DNA from: an uncultured Collinsella sp.
GTDB lineage: Bacteria > Actinomycetota > Coriobacteriia > Coriobacteriales > Coriobacteriaceae
Length of the DNA: 17,993 nucleotides
Reading direction: 5' to 3'
Assembly (NCBI GenBank): GCA_902478885.1
Contig: CABSMS010000041.1
Span: 1-17,993 of the forward strand
The notes beneath the pieces were generated by a model. The model did no database searches and was not told the origin of the DNA. It saw nothing but the letters and a program-made list of their open reading frames with translations. Both the position numbers and the translations under genes were made by a program. This document shows, piece by piece, positions 6,303 to 14,010 of this stretch (its first letter is position 1; every line of letters starts with the position of its first letter).

Positions 6303-7527
6303 CGATACCTCCTTTCAAGGTTGCCAACTGCTCCAGTATACGCGCCCAGCAGGCATCCCACGAAACCGCAGATGGGTCAAAGGTCGAAATGGGTTCCGCG
6401 AGCGACTGGGCCACGGCGTCTGCCAGTGCATGCTCAAACCGCTGACAATCGCGCGCATCGGGTGTATCGACATCCGTCATGCGCGGCGGCGTTACCCACG
6501 TTACGGGCGCGCCTGGCAAGGCGGTCTCGAGCCATGGACGCACGCCGGGCAGATCGGTCATGACGACTTTGCATCCGCAGGCCATCGCCTCGATCGGCAC
6601 CAGCGGCAGCCCCTCGTAAAAGGACGGCAGCACAAACACCTCGGCCTCGCGATAGGCGCGCACCAGCTCGTCGCGACTCAGACGGCCAGCAAACTTCACT
6701 GGCACGGGGGAATCTCCGGAAGCCCGAGCGATGCGCTCATACTCATCCGCATCGCCATGGCCTCCCACCAGTACAAGCCGACTCGGGCGTACCCCACGCG
6801 CCGCATCGGAGTCCTCGCCAAAGCGCCCCATCGCGTGTACCAGCGATTCGACGCCCTTCTTAACGCACACCTTGCCCACAAAGACGAGCGACCCGGGAAC
6901 CTTTGCCATCTGTCCATCGCGGCAAAACACCCGATGGTCATAGCCTGTTCCAATCACATGAACACGCAACGGATCAACGCCATAAACACGCCTGATCATG
7001 TCGGCCTGCTCGGCATGAAGCGAAAAGACGGCATCGAGGCAGCGGACCGCCGCGACGATGCGCTCATGGGCGAGTCCATGGGTCAACATCTGCCGAATAT
7101 CGGTCGAATGGCACACGCCGCACACGGGAATGCCCCGCACGCGCTCCCGCACCAAGGCACACAGCAGATACAGGTGATGGCAGATTATCGCATCAGGCTT
7201 AAAGACGGCGATGGCCTGGTCGATCGCCGCACCAAAGGCGCGCTCAAAGGACGCGGCCATCGTGGGCGTCAAGTCGCAATAGCGTGTCGAAGGATACGGC
7301 ATCACGTCCGACATGCCGCAAATGCAAAACGGCAGCTCGGACGTCTCGAACGGCACCGCAAACACACGCGCGGCGGAATCGAGCTCCCCTTGCGTGTCCC
7401 CGGGCGCAGCACCGCACAGCACCGCCGCCTCGTGGCCCGCGGCAATTTGTGAGGCCACCAGTGCAGCGAGATACGTGCCGCTTCCCGTGCTATCGGGTTT
7501 TTGGGCCGAGATGTTGAGGATGCGCAT
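6295..7527 (-). CDS. GT4-type glycosyltransferase, coupled to selD
   Basis: A 410-residue GT-B-fold enzyme. The N-terminal acceptor domain starts M-R-I-L-N-I-S-A and has a Gly-rich turn at 15-17. The C-terminal nucleotide-sugar domain shows V-F-V-G-K followed by K-K-G (215-225) and the E-x7-E motif of family 4 enzymes (E305 to E313, E-G-L-P-L-V-P-I-E). There are 14 cysteines, including C-H-S-T-D (139-143), which is many for such an enzyme. The ATG at 7527 lies 12 nt after the activase stop, and its own stop overlaps the selD start (ATGGATAA). No other sugar, capsule or cell wall gene is nearby, so a role in the selenium pathway, perhaps making a seleno- or thio-sugar, is plausible but unproven. 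The sugar donor and acceptor are unknown. Confidence 0.88.
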   Translation of the reverse strand: MRILNISAQKPDSTGSGTYLAALVASQIAAGHEAAVLCGAAPGDTQGELDSAARVFAVPFETSELPFCICGMSDVMPYPSTRYCDLTPTMAASFERAFGAAIDQAIAVFKPDAIICHHLYLLCALVRERVRGIPVCGVCHSTDIRQMLTHGLAHERIVAAVRCLDAVFSLHAEQADMIRRVYGVDPLRVHVIGTGYDHRVFCRDGQMAKVPGSLVFVGKVCVKKGVESLVHAMGRFGEDSDAARGVRPSRLVLVGGHGDADEYERIARASGDSPVPVKFAGRLSRDELVRAYREAEVFVLPSFYEGLPLVPIEAMACGCKVVMTDLPGVRPWLETALPGAPVTWVTPPRMTDVDTPDARDCQRFEHALADAVAQSLAEPISTFDPSAVSWDACWARILEQLATLKGGIDG

Positions 7528-7539
7528 GGACCCAGCCCC

Positions 7540-8304
7540 TTAAGCGAGCGCCTGCGCGCGAATGGCCGCACCGATGGCACCGGCATAACGGGCTTGGGGC
7601 GAGGTGGTCACCGGCGACCCCAGTAGCTCGCCCAACCGCTCCACCACGAAGGCGTTCTCGCACAGGCCTCCCGTCAGGTAGTACGGGGCGCCTGCCGCCT
7701 GCCCGGCCATGGTCGCCACGCGCGAGACCACGCTGTCGATCACGCCACGCGCAATGTTCTCGCGCGGCTCACCGCGACCGATCAAGCTGATAACCTCGCT
7801 TTCGGCAAACACCATGCACATGCTGCTGATCTTGGTGGGCTCACCGGAACGCGCCAGGTCGGCCATCTGCTGCTGGGAAATGCCTAGGCGGTCGGCCATG
7901 ATCTCCAAAAAGCGTCCCGTGCCGGCGGCGCACTTGTCGTTCATGGCAAACTTGGCCACGCGGCCACTATTAAGCTGAATGACCTTGGTGTCCTGACCGC
8001 CCACGTCGATCACGGTGCCGTGGTCGCCAAACAGGCGCACGGCACCGGTGCCGTGGCAGGTAATCTCGGTCACGACCTTGTGCGCATAGGGCACGGCGAC
8101 ACGGCCGTAGCCAGTCGCGATCACGCGAACATCGTCGCCCGTCACGTCATAGCCGGCTGCTGCCAGTGCCTCGCGCAGCCGCTCGGCAGCATCGACCGAG
8201 GAGAACCCGGTTGGCTGCACGCACGTCCACGACACCGAACCCTCCCCGTCGACCACAGCAGCCTTAGCCGCCGTAGACCCGATATCGATCCCGATCCCTA
8301 TCAT
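7540..8304 (-). CDS. 2-Hydroxyacyl-CoA dehydratase activase (HgdC/BcrA/YjiL-type ATPase)
   Basis: A 254-residue ASKHA-fold ATPase. It opens with G-I-D-I-G-S-T-A-A-K (5-14), the phosphate-1 loop, and has D-V-G-G-Q-D-T-K at 100-107. C125 (N-D-K-C-A-A-G-T-G-R-F) and C163 (S-S-M-C-M-V-F-A-E-S-E) match the two ligands that hold one [4Fe-4S] cluster between the subunits of the homodimer. By family it couples ATP hydrolysis to injecting a low-potential electron into a partner dehydratase or reductase and is very oxygen-sensitive. The ATG at 8304 follows GGGAG. It is the only activase here and follows two possible partner genes, so it may serve both. Confidence 0.94.
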   Translation of the reverse strand: MIGIGIDIGSTAAKAAVVDGEGSVSWTCVQPTGFSSVDAAERLREALAAAGYDVTGDDVRVIATGYGRVAVPYAHKVVTEITCHGTGAVRLFGDHGTVIDVGGQDTKVIQLNSGRVAKFAMNDKCAAGTGRFLEIMADRLGISQQQMADLARSGEPTKISSMCMVFAESEVISLIGRGEPRENIARGVIDSVVSRVATMAGQAAGAPYYLTGGLCENAFVVERLGELLGSPVTTSPQARYAGAIGAAIRAQALA

Positions 8305-8369
8305 GGCTCTCTCCCAATCTAAACATCAAAGGTAGCGGCGCGTTCAGGCGCCTTGGCATCCTCCCTCAC

Positions 8370-8400
8370 ATGTGACAAAGGGACAGTCCCTTTGTCACAT
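8370..8400. repeat. Perfect short palindrome between operon genes
   Basis: Perfect 14-nt arms (8370-8383 and 8387-8400) around a 3-nt centre, with core TGTGACAAAGGGA. It lies 8 nt after the stop of the preceding dehydratase-like gene and 65 nt before the activase start. There is no T-run on either strand, so it is more like an mRNA-stabilising or dispersed repeat hairpin than an intrinsic terminator. Confidence 0.85.
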
Positions 8401-8408
8401 ACCGTCAC

Positions 8409-9572
8409 CTACAGGGTTTCGATGAAGGCGGCGATGCGGGTCTCGATCTGGCCCATGTCGCCGTTGCTGTAGTCGGTCTCGATCTTCATATACGGAATAC
8501 CCGCACCCTCGACGGCCTCCTGCATGCGCGCGCTCTCAACGTTGAAGGTGTGGCAGGCCTGCAGCACGCTCTCTACCACGCCATCGACATGATACTTCTC
8601 GCACATAGCCAGCGTGTTTTCCATACGACCGTCGTTGGGCGTCATGACCGAGCAGTTGATGTCCAGGTAGCGGTCGGCGATGGCGCGCAGGATGTCGGGA
8701 GCCTCCGGATCGATCATCATGGCCGCCGTGCGCTCGCCCGAGCAGTCGTCCATGCACACGACCACGCCGCCGTTGGACTCAATGGTGCGACCGATCTTGT
8801 TGATTACGCCGCCCACTGGGCAACCGGTGATCAGAATGCGCTTTGCATCCGCCGCGACCGGGCGCTCGCCCGCGTCGTAGGCCTCGCGCAGCTTGGCAAC
8901 CTTTTGCTCCAGCTGCTGCGTATAGGCCTCGATATCAAAGCTGAACGTGCCGGCAAACATGGTGCTCATCAGGTCGACGCCGCTCATGGCAGCCGGCTGG
9001 TTGGCCTGCAGGGCGAACATCTCGAGCTGGGCGGCACGCAGGCGATTGCGACGACGGACAGCAGCGCGCAGGTCATCGTCGGTAATCGTGATGCCGTAGA
9101 AGCCCTCGAGCTCCTCCTTGAGCAGGCGGCACTCCTCGTACCAGCCTTCACGCTCGTAGGCGCGATCGCGACCCTGCGGAAGATGCAGGATGTGCGTACG
9201 CTTGAGCTCGTTGAGCAGTTCGTACATCTTCTTTTTGCCGTCGCAGGTGGTCTCGCCGATAATCATGTCGCTAAAGTACGTAAACGGGCACTTTTGCGAG
9301 TAGGCAAAACCGTACGTCGACTTGATGAGCGGACACAGATTTGCCGGCAGCACCTTCTCGGCCTCGGGAATCACCTCATCGGACGTACCGCACAGCGCCA
9401 CGCTCGCAGCCCCCGCGGCATCGATAATCTCGAGCGGCGTATAGCTGCACAAAAAGCCGACCAGGCGATTACCCGCCTGCTTATAATCCTTAACGCGAAT
9501 AAACGCCGCCTTGCGCTGCTCGTTGAACTCCTCAAACGTGGACGGCAACGGCTGCTCAATATATTCCGACAT
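8409..9572 (-). CDS. 2-Hydroxyacyl-CoA dehydratase-family protein, YjiM-like
   Basis: A 387-residue Fe-S protein of the HgdB/FldC/YjiM superfamily. It follows E. coli YjiM closely along its length, as I recall that sequence: L-C-x-T-S-D-E near 60-66, N-L-C-P-L-I-K-S at 78-85, G-E-T-T-C-D-G-K-K-K at 106-115, I-T-G-C-P-V-G-G at 248-255 and L-Q-A-C-H-T at 337-342. Cysteines 42, 61, 80, 95, 110, 277, 307 and 340 are shared with the paralogue at 9711-10994, so an Fe-S or double-cubane cluster is likely. The substrate of YjiM-type proteins is not established. The start is the ATG at 9572, 5 nt after AAGGAG; a TTG at 9587 is upstream of that site and rejected. Confidence 0.9.
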   Translation of the reverse strand: MSEYIEQPLPSTFEEFNEQRKAAFIRVKDYKQAGNRLVGFLCSYTPLEIIDAAGAASVALCGTSDEVIPEAEKVLPANLCPLIKSTYGFAYSQKCPFTYFSDMIIGETTCDGKKKMYELLNELKRTHILHLPQGRDRAYEREGWYEECRLLKEELEGFYGITITDDDLRAAVRRRNRLRAAQLEMFALQANQPAAMSGVDLMSTMFAGTFSFDIEAYTQQLEQKVAKLREAYDAGERPVAADAKRILITGCPVGGVINKIGRTIESNGGVVVCMDDCSGERTAAMMIDPEAPDILRAIADRYLDINCSVMTPNDGRMENTLAMCEKYHVDGVVESVLQACHTFNVESARMQEAVEGAGIPYMKIETDYSNGDMGQIETRIAAFIETL

Positions 9573-9610
9573 ATAACTCCTTAACAAACCTTTTAACCAA
9601 CCAAGGAAAC

Positions 9611-9694
9611 GGCTTTCCCAGGTGCCCGAGGTTGCCGTGAAAGAGAAGCGCCGCGTACTTTGTTGAACGGCAAGATCGGGTGCCTGGGGAAGCC
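9611..9694. repeat. Long imperfect hairpin between the two dehydratase-like genes
   Basis: Outer arms 9611-9629 and 9676-9694 match at 16 of 19 positions, and all three differences are G-U wobbles if the plus strand is transcribed. An inner stem TTGCCGT/ACGGCAA (9632-9638 with 9667-9673) continues the fold. The hairpin fills most of the 138-nt gap between the two genes. It has no T-run and looks like an element of a dispersed repeat family, or an mRNA processing site that would set different levels for the two proteins. Confidence 0.8.
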
Positions 9695-9710
9695 GCCGGG
9701 ACGGATACCC

Positions 9711-10994
9711 CTAAATGGTTTCTAAGAACGCCTCAATGCGCGTCTGCAGCTGGCCTGCGTCCTCGCCGGCGTAGTCGGTCGTGATGTGCATGAACGGAAT
9801 ACCGGCCTCCTCGGCGGCCTTCTCCACGGCAAACGACTCCATCTCGTAGAGCGTGCAGAACTGCAGGGCCACGTCGACGATACCGTCGGCATGCAGGTCC
9901 TTGGCCATCTGGACAATGTCCTTCATACGCTGGTCGTTGGGCGTAAAGACGGCGCAGTTGATCTTAAAGTAGCGCTCGGCGATGGCATCGAGCATCTCGT
10001 CGACCGTCTCACCGGACTCGTCGACTAGGTCCTTGTAGTAGCGCGAACCCGTGCAGGACTCCTCTCCCACCACAACGCCGCCGGCCTTCTCGATGAGGTT
10101 GAACAGCTTCCAGTTGGGCACGGCCATGGGCGTACCGGTGTACAGGATGCGCTTGGTCCCCTTGGGCGCCACGCCCTCGCCGTTGGCGACGCGCTCCTCG
10201 CACTCGGCAGCCATATCGTTGATGGCGCCGGTCAGACGCGGCGTGTCGTCCATAAAGGCTGCCTGTACGGTCAGCAGGCTATCGAGACCGCTGATAGGCG
10301 CCGGGTCGGCAGCGCGCGTGGCAGCGAGACGCTGCAGGGCGCGACGCTTCTCATTGACGGCGTGGATGGCGGCCTTCAGACGCTCAGGCGTAATCGAGAC
10401 GCCGCACTCTTCCTCGATCTTGGCGGCGAGCTTCTTGACCTCGGCCTTCCAGGTCACGAGCGTCGAATCGTCGTGCACGTTGGGGATATCCATGACGTAC
10501 ATGTTCTTTTGCGTGGCAAAGAACTCGTAGGCCTTCTTCTTGCCGTCACAGGTGTTCTCGCCGACTACCAAGTCACTCGACTCGATGTAGGGGCAAACCT
10601 CGCCCAGCTTAAAGCCGGCAAAGCTCTTGATAAGCGGACAGGTGTTACGCGGCAGATGCTCCTCGACCTTGTCCGTTGCCCAATCGGCGCCAGAGCACAG
10701 GCCTACAGGAATGCCATCGCAGGCAAGCACGATCTCCTCGGGCACGTACACGCAGAACGAACCAACGATCTTGGTGGCCTCGCCGGCCTCCTTCTTGTCG
10801 AGCATCTCCTTAATGCGGCCGCTATGGATGTTGGTGGCCACAAAGTCCAGGTAGGACGTGGACTTGGGGCGATTGTTCTGCGTCAGGAACATATCGCCGT
10901 ACATCTGGCCCACGGCGCCCAGCAGCATGTCGTGGTCGGCAAGATTCATGCCGAGGCTCTCCCACATCGGATGGAAATCAAATTCTTCAGCCAT
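9711..10994 (-). CDS. 2-Hydroxyacyl-CoA dehydratase-family protein, double-cubane reductase-like
   Basis: A 427-residue paralogue of the preceding protein with about 40 extra N-terminal residues. Conserved cysteines are C81, C100, C119 (N-T-C-P-L-I-K-S), C134, C149 (E-N-T-C-D-G-K-K-K), C314 (E-S-C-T-G-S), C347 (I-N-C-A-V-F-T-P-N-D) and C380. Where the YjiM-like protein has T-G-C-P-V-G-G, this one has T-G-T-P-M-A-V-P (286-293), so that cysteine is replaced. It most resembles the family named double-cubane-cluster-containing anaerobic reductases, after the Carboxydothermus protein that reduces small molecules such as acetylene in vitro. The natural substrate is unknown. The ATG at 10994 follows AGAGGGG. 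It is the first large gene of the operon; it could act alone or pair with its paralogue. Confidence 0.9.
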   Translation of the reverse strand: MAEEFDFHPMWESLGMNLADHDMLLGAVGQMYGDMFLTQNNRPKSTSYLDFVATNIHSGRIKEMLDKKEAGEATKIVGSFCVYVPEEIVLACDGIPVGLCSGADWATDKVEEHLPRNTCPLIKSFAGFKLGEVCPYIESSDLVVGENTCDGKKKAYEFFATQKNMYVMDIPNVHDDSTLVTWKAEVKKLAAKIEEECGVSITPERLKAAIHAVNEKRRALQRLAATRAADPAPISGLDSLLTVQAAFMDDTPRLTGAINDMAAECEERVANGEGVAPKGTKRILYTGTPMAVPNWKLFNLIEKAGGVVVGEESCTGSRYYKDLVDESGETVDEMLDAIAERYFKINCAVFTPNDQRMKDIVQMAKDLHADGIVDVALQFCTLYEMESFAVEKAAEEAGIPFMHITTDYAGEDAGQLQTRIEAFLETI

Positions 10995-11252
10995 GACGGT
11001 TCCCCTCTCGAACCAAAAACGAATAACAGCGTTATCGATGCACGACGGACGGCGATTGCCCGGCCGTGCTCAAACCCGGAATTTTAGGGAACCTGCTTTG
11101 CGGTCGATTATTTAGTTGTTCGTCGTCTCTCCCGGAGCCGTGAACATACCTGCTCATATGCGACTCCGAGCCATATATAGGGCACGCGCGGCAACGCGGC
11201 GAATGTATGTCGTCTGCGGCATGTGCGCACCCTCCTTTACAAGTTAAGGTCA
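10995..11252 (-). promoter_or_regulatory. Long 5' leader of the reductase-selenium operon
   Basis: About 250 nt lie between the candidate promoter and the first large gene. The leader contains AAAGGAGGG 8 nt before an ATG at 11222 that opens a 22-codon Arg-rich frame (11222-11154). Its TGA overlaps the ATG of a 41-codon frame (11157-11032) that also has GGAG 6 nt upstream. That second frame ends inside a small hairpin, ATAACGCTGTTAT (11035-11023), which is followed by TCGTTTTT. The order leader ORF, coupled ORF, terminator-like hairpin suggests attenuation, but both frames are short and unlike any protein I know, and the stem has only 5 bp. Confidence 0.35.
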
Positions 11253-11290
11253 ACTATATCAACGGTCATCGACCATGCGAACACCGTTGA
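11253..11290 (-). promoter_or_regulatory. Candidate promoter and operator of the reductase-selenium operon
   Basis: TTCGCA (11281-11276) and TATAGT (11258-11253) are 17 nt apart on the minus strand. Perfect 8-nt inverted arms TCAACGGT/ACCGTTGA lie at 11290-11283, just upstream of the -35, and at 11266-11259, just upstream of the -10. A dimeric regulator binding both arms would span the promoter. The regulator is not in the window. The AT-rich stretch 11325-11341 upstream could act as an UP-like element. Confidence 0.5.
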
Positions 11291-11377
11291 CATTCGTACG
11301 ACAGCGTCGTGTTCCGTCGTTTAATAAATAATTATCTTTATTGGTAAGAGTTTGTCATCCCTCATTCGGCGAGAGGC

Positions 11378-11414
11378 AAGAGAAAGCCGTCGAGGCTTAT
11401 AATCCCCCGACGGC
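11378..11414 (-). terminator. Intrinsic terminator after modC
   Basis: Perfect 7-bp stem GCCGTCG/CGACGGC (11414-11408 with 11392-11386) with a 15-nt loop, followed on the minus strand by TTTCTCTT. It starts 12 nt past the modC stop and separates the mod operon from the reductase-selenium operon. Confidence 0.75.
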
Positions 11415-11425
11415 ATTACCCGGCG

Positions 11426-12496
11426 CTATCGACAAACCAAATGGATCCTGCTGGCATCAAAATGCATGCGCAGCGTCTCACCTGTTTGCGGCAGCTCGTC
11501 GACAGGCATGCCCACTTTATTGACCTTCCACTGCAGACGCGTGGGCGCATCGGCACGCGGCACGTCCAATAGCACCAAGCGCTCAAAGCGCGAATCGCTC
11601 ACTCGGGCCACGTGCAAATCGTAGCTGTTGCGACCCCGCTCCGCGCGATTGTCAACATGGAAGTAGCTTGCGCGAATTCCCAGGTACGCCACATTATCGG
11701 GAACCTCGCGACCCACGTTAAAGGTCATGCCCCAGTCGAGGGCCTCAACTTCTTCGTCGCCGATCTTGCGCGCCCGGCTTGTGTTCTTGCAGCCCGTCAG
11801 GCGCAGCGCCGCCAACGTCTGCGGACGGCGAACCACGTCCTCGATGGAGCCGATCTCCTCAACATGCCCGTCGTGCATCACACAGATGCGTTGGCACAAG
11901 CGGCACGCTTCATCGATGTCGTGGCTCACGTAGAGCACGGTACGGTTACAAACGTCGAACAGGTCGAGTATGTTCTGCTCAAGGGCGCTTTTGAGGTACG
12001 CATCGAGCGCGCTCATGGGCTCGTCGAACATAAAAATGCCCGGATGCGCCGCCACCATGCGCGCAAGCGCCACACGTTGCTGCTGACCGCCCGATAGTCG
12101 CGCGGGATAGCGGTCGGCAAAGTCGGCCAGACCGAAAATACCCAGATAGCGCTCGGCGAGCTTTTTGCGCGCGGCGGCGTCGCCCGCGCCCTTTACACCG
12201 GCGCATACGTTATCGGCCACCGTCATGTTGGGGAACAGCTGATAGTTTTGGAACAACAGGGCGCATTTTCGCTCCTGGGGCGACAGGTTGATGCCCGCCT
12301 CCGAGTCAAAAAAGGTCACGCCGTTGACGACGATCTTGCCCTCGTCGGGTGTCTCCACACCGGCAATGCAGCGCAGCGTGCAGCTCTTGCCGCAACCTGA
12401 GGCACCGAGCAGCGCCACACGCTCCTCGCCGGCCTCAAGCTGCATGTCGAGCATAAACCCGGGATAGTGCTTTTTGATATCCAAAACGAGTGACAT
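11426..12496 (-). CDS. modC: Molybdate ABC transporter ATP-binding protein ModC
   Basis: A 356-residue ABC ATPase. It has Walker A G-A-S-G-C-G-K-S (31-38), the Q-loop at Q83, signature L-S-G-G-Q-Q-Q-R (134-141), Walker B I-F-M-F-D-E-P (154-160) and H-loop His192. The tail from about 230 has the length of the ModC TOBE/MOP regulatory domain, though its sequence is not typical enough for me to assign it firmly. It powers molybdate (and by family possibly tungstate) import with ModB and ModA. The ATG at 12496 lies 3 nt after the modB stop, with GGGAGG inside the modB 3' end. Last gene of the operon. Confidence 0.92.
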   Translation of the reverse strand: MSLVLDIKKHYPGFMLDMQLEAGEERVALLGASGCGKSCTLRCIAGVETPDEGKIVVNGVTFFDSEAGINLSPQERKCALLFQNYQLFPNMTVADNVCAGVKGAGDAAARKKLAERYLGIFGLADFADRYPARLSGGQQQRVALARMVAAHPGIFMFDEPMSALDAYLKSALEQNILDLFDVCNRTVLYVSHDIDEACRLCQRICVMHDGHVEEIGSIEDVVRRPQTLAALRLTGCKNTSRARKIGDEEVEALDWGMTFNVGREVPDNVAYLGIRASYFHVDNRAERGRNSYDLHVARVSDSRFERLVLLDVPRADAPTRLQWKVNKVGMPVDELPQTGETLRMHFDASRIHLVCR

Positions 12497-12499
12497 GAC

Positions 12500-13942
12500 C
12501 TATCGACCTCCCTGCGGTGCCGCATCATCGCGCATGAGCTCGGCCAGCGCCTCGCGATCGATACGCAAGGCATCGCCGCCCGCCGGGTCGAGCGAATCGC
12601 CCTGTCCGGTGAGATCTTTGGCCTGCTTACGCTCCGCACGGGAAAGACCCCGTTCGCGGTACTTTTGCGAATGAGCGGTGTACATGTTGATGAACAGGAT
12701 GACTAGGAAACTGAACACGATCACGACGGCGACCCAAAAGAGGGCCACCGAGGTGTTGCCGCCCATCCACTCAAAGTAGATGGCGATGGGGATGGTCTGC
12801 GTAATGCCGGCGTAGTTGCCCGCAAAGAACAGGGTGCAGCCAAACTCGCCCATGGCACGCGCGAAGGCGAGCACCGTGCCGGCGGCGATGGAGGGCCAGC
12901 CGAGCGGCATCATAAGCTTGGTGAAGATGCGACGCTCGGACCAGCCCAGCGTGCGCGCCGCATCGAGCATCTGCGTGTCGAGGCTCTCGAAGGCTCCGAG
13001 CGCCGTACGGTAGACCAGGGGAAACGACACCGCGACGGCCGAAATGACCGCCGCGGGCCAGGTAAAGACGATCGAGACGCCGTGCGCGATGAGCCACTGG
13101 CCCACCCCGGTCGAGCGGCCAAACAGCATGAGGAGCAGAAAGCCGCAGACCGTGGGCGGCAACACCATGGGGATGGTAAAGACCGAGTCGAGTAGACCCT
13201 TGATGCGACTCGAGGTACCCATAGTCTTCCACGCGGCGAACAGGCCCAGCGCAAAGGAGATCAACAGGGCAAGGCCGCTCGTTTTTACGGACACCCAAAA
13301 CGGTCGATAGTCGATGTCGCCTAAAAAGGAGGCCAGTGAGGTCAAGGGCCCCTGCTCATTCCGCAACACGACAGACGATGCTTCTACCATTTGAGCGCTA
13401 TCAAGCCAACGCGCGCCGCCCTTGGCATCACCCGAGGCTGATGCAATCACCACATAGCGGTCCCCATCCGCACCGCGCTCGTCAAAGCTATAGGTATACC
13501 CACCGGCATCAAACGTTGTTTCCGCCGTGACATACCAAGGAAGATCCACGTCCCCTAACTGCGCACCCCCCATGCAGTTTGCGCTGTCGAGCTTACAGAC
13601 GAGGGCCTTGAGACCCGATACGCACTCGTTGTCCTGCGGATCCAATCCATACTTCTCGACCGCCTTGGGCGATATCCACACCACAACGCGATCGGCAGCA
13701 GGCGCCACTACAAGGTCCACGTCCTCGTCAACGGGAAACCGGTAGCCCTCAGGCTGGCCCTCCATGGTACGGGCGGTCCCCTTGGCCAACCGCTCAAAAC
13801 CCTCGATCCCATAGGAAAGCCCATGAGCGGTCGCAGCAACCTGGGCCCCGTCCTCAGTGTCCCCAGCAAACGCAAATCCCGGCACCCAGCAAAGCGCGAA
13901 GGTCAAAGCACAGGCGACAAGCATGCGGAATCTATTAAGCAC
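12500..13942 (-). CDS. modB: Molybdate ABC transporter permease ModB with N-terminal extracytoplasmic domain
   Basis: A 480-residue protein, about twice the usual ModB length. The permease proper spans about 212-425 with the expected helices and the EAA-type coupling motif D-A-A-R-T-L-G-W-S around 327-335. In front lies a signal-like segment (about 1-26, ending A-F-A-G) and about 180 residues of predicted extracytoplasmic sequence with three cysteines (107, 116, 123) and no domain I recognise. A charged cytoplasmic tail of about 55 residues follows the permease. The GTG at 13942 is chosen because TTGGAG lies 6 nt upstream; the TTG at 13954 and ATG at 13924 have no good site. The reading frame is open throughout, so the fusion is real in this sequence. 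Confidence 0.88.
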   Translation of the reverse strand: MLNRFRMLVACALTFALCWVPGFAFAGDTEDGAQVAATAHGLSYGIEGFERLAKGTARTMEGQPEGYRFPVDEDVDLVVAPAADRVVVWISPKAVEKYGLDPQDNECVSGLKALVCKLDSANCMGGAQLGDVDLPWYVTAETTFDAGGYTYSFDERGADGDRYVVIASASGDAKGGARWLDSAQMVEASSVVLRNEQGPLTSLASFLGDIDYRPFWVSVKTSGLALLISFALGLFAAWKTMGTSSRIKGLLDSVFTIPMVLPPTVCGFLLLMLFGRSTGVGQWLIAHGVSIVFTWPAAVISAVAVSFPLVYRTALGAFESLDTQMLDAARTLGWSERRIFTKLMMPLGWPSIAAGTVLAFARAMGEFGCTLFFAGNYAGITQTIPIAIYFEWMGGNTSVALFWVAVVIVFSFLVILFINMYTAHSQKYRERGLSRAERKQAKDLTGQGDSLDPAGGDALRIDREALAELMRDDAAPQGGR

Positions 13943-14010
13943 GAAAAGCTCCAAGCGAATACAAGGACGGAGTGAAACACAAAACGATGGAATTATCGCG
14001 CCAAGCCGTA

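Noticed and set aside
11154..11156. UGA of the 22-codon leader frame as a second Sec codon
   Set aside because: No conserved protein context exists on either side, and the UGA overlaps the start of the next frame in a simple coupling arrangement.
11032..11253. 73-codon Cys-containing minus-strand frame as a gene
   Set aside because: It starts at a TTG with no ribosome binding site; only the internal ATG at 11157 has one, and the region is better described as an operon leader.
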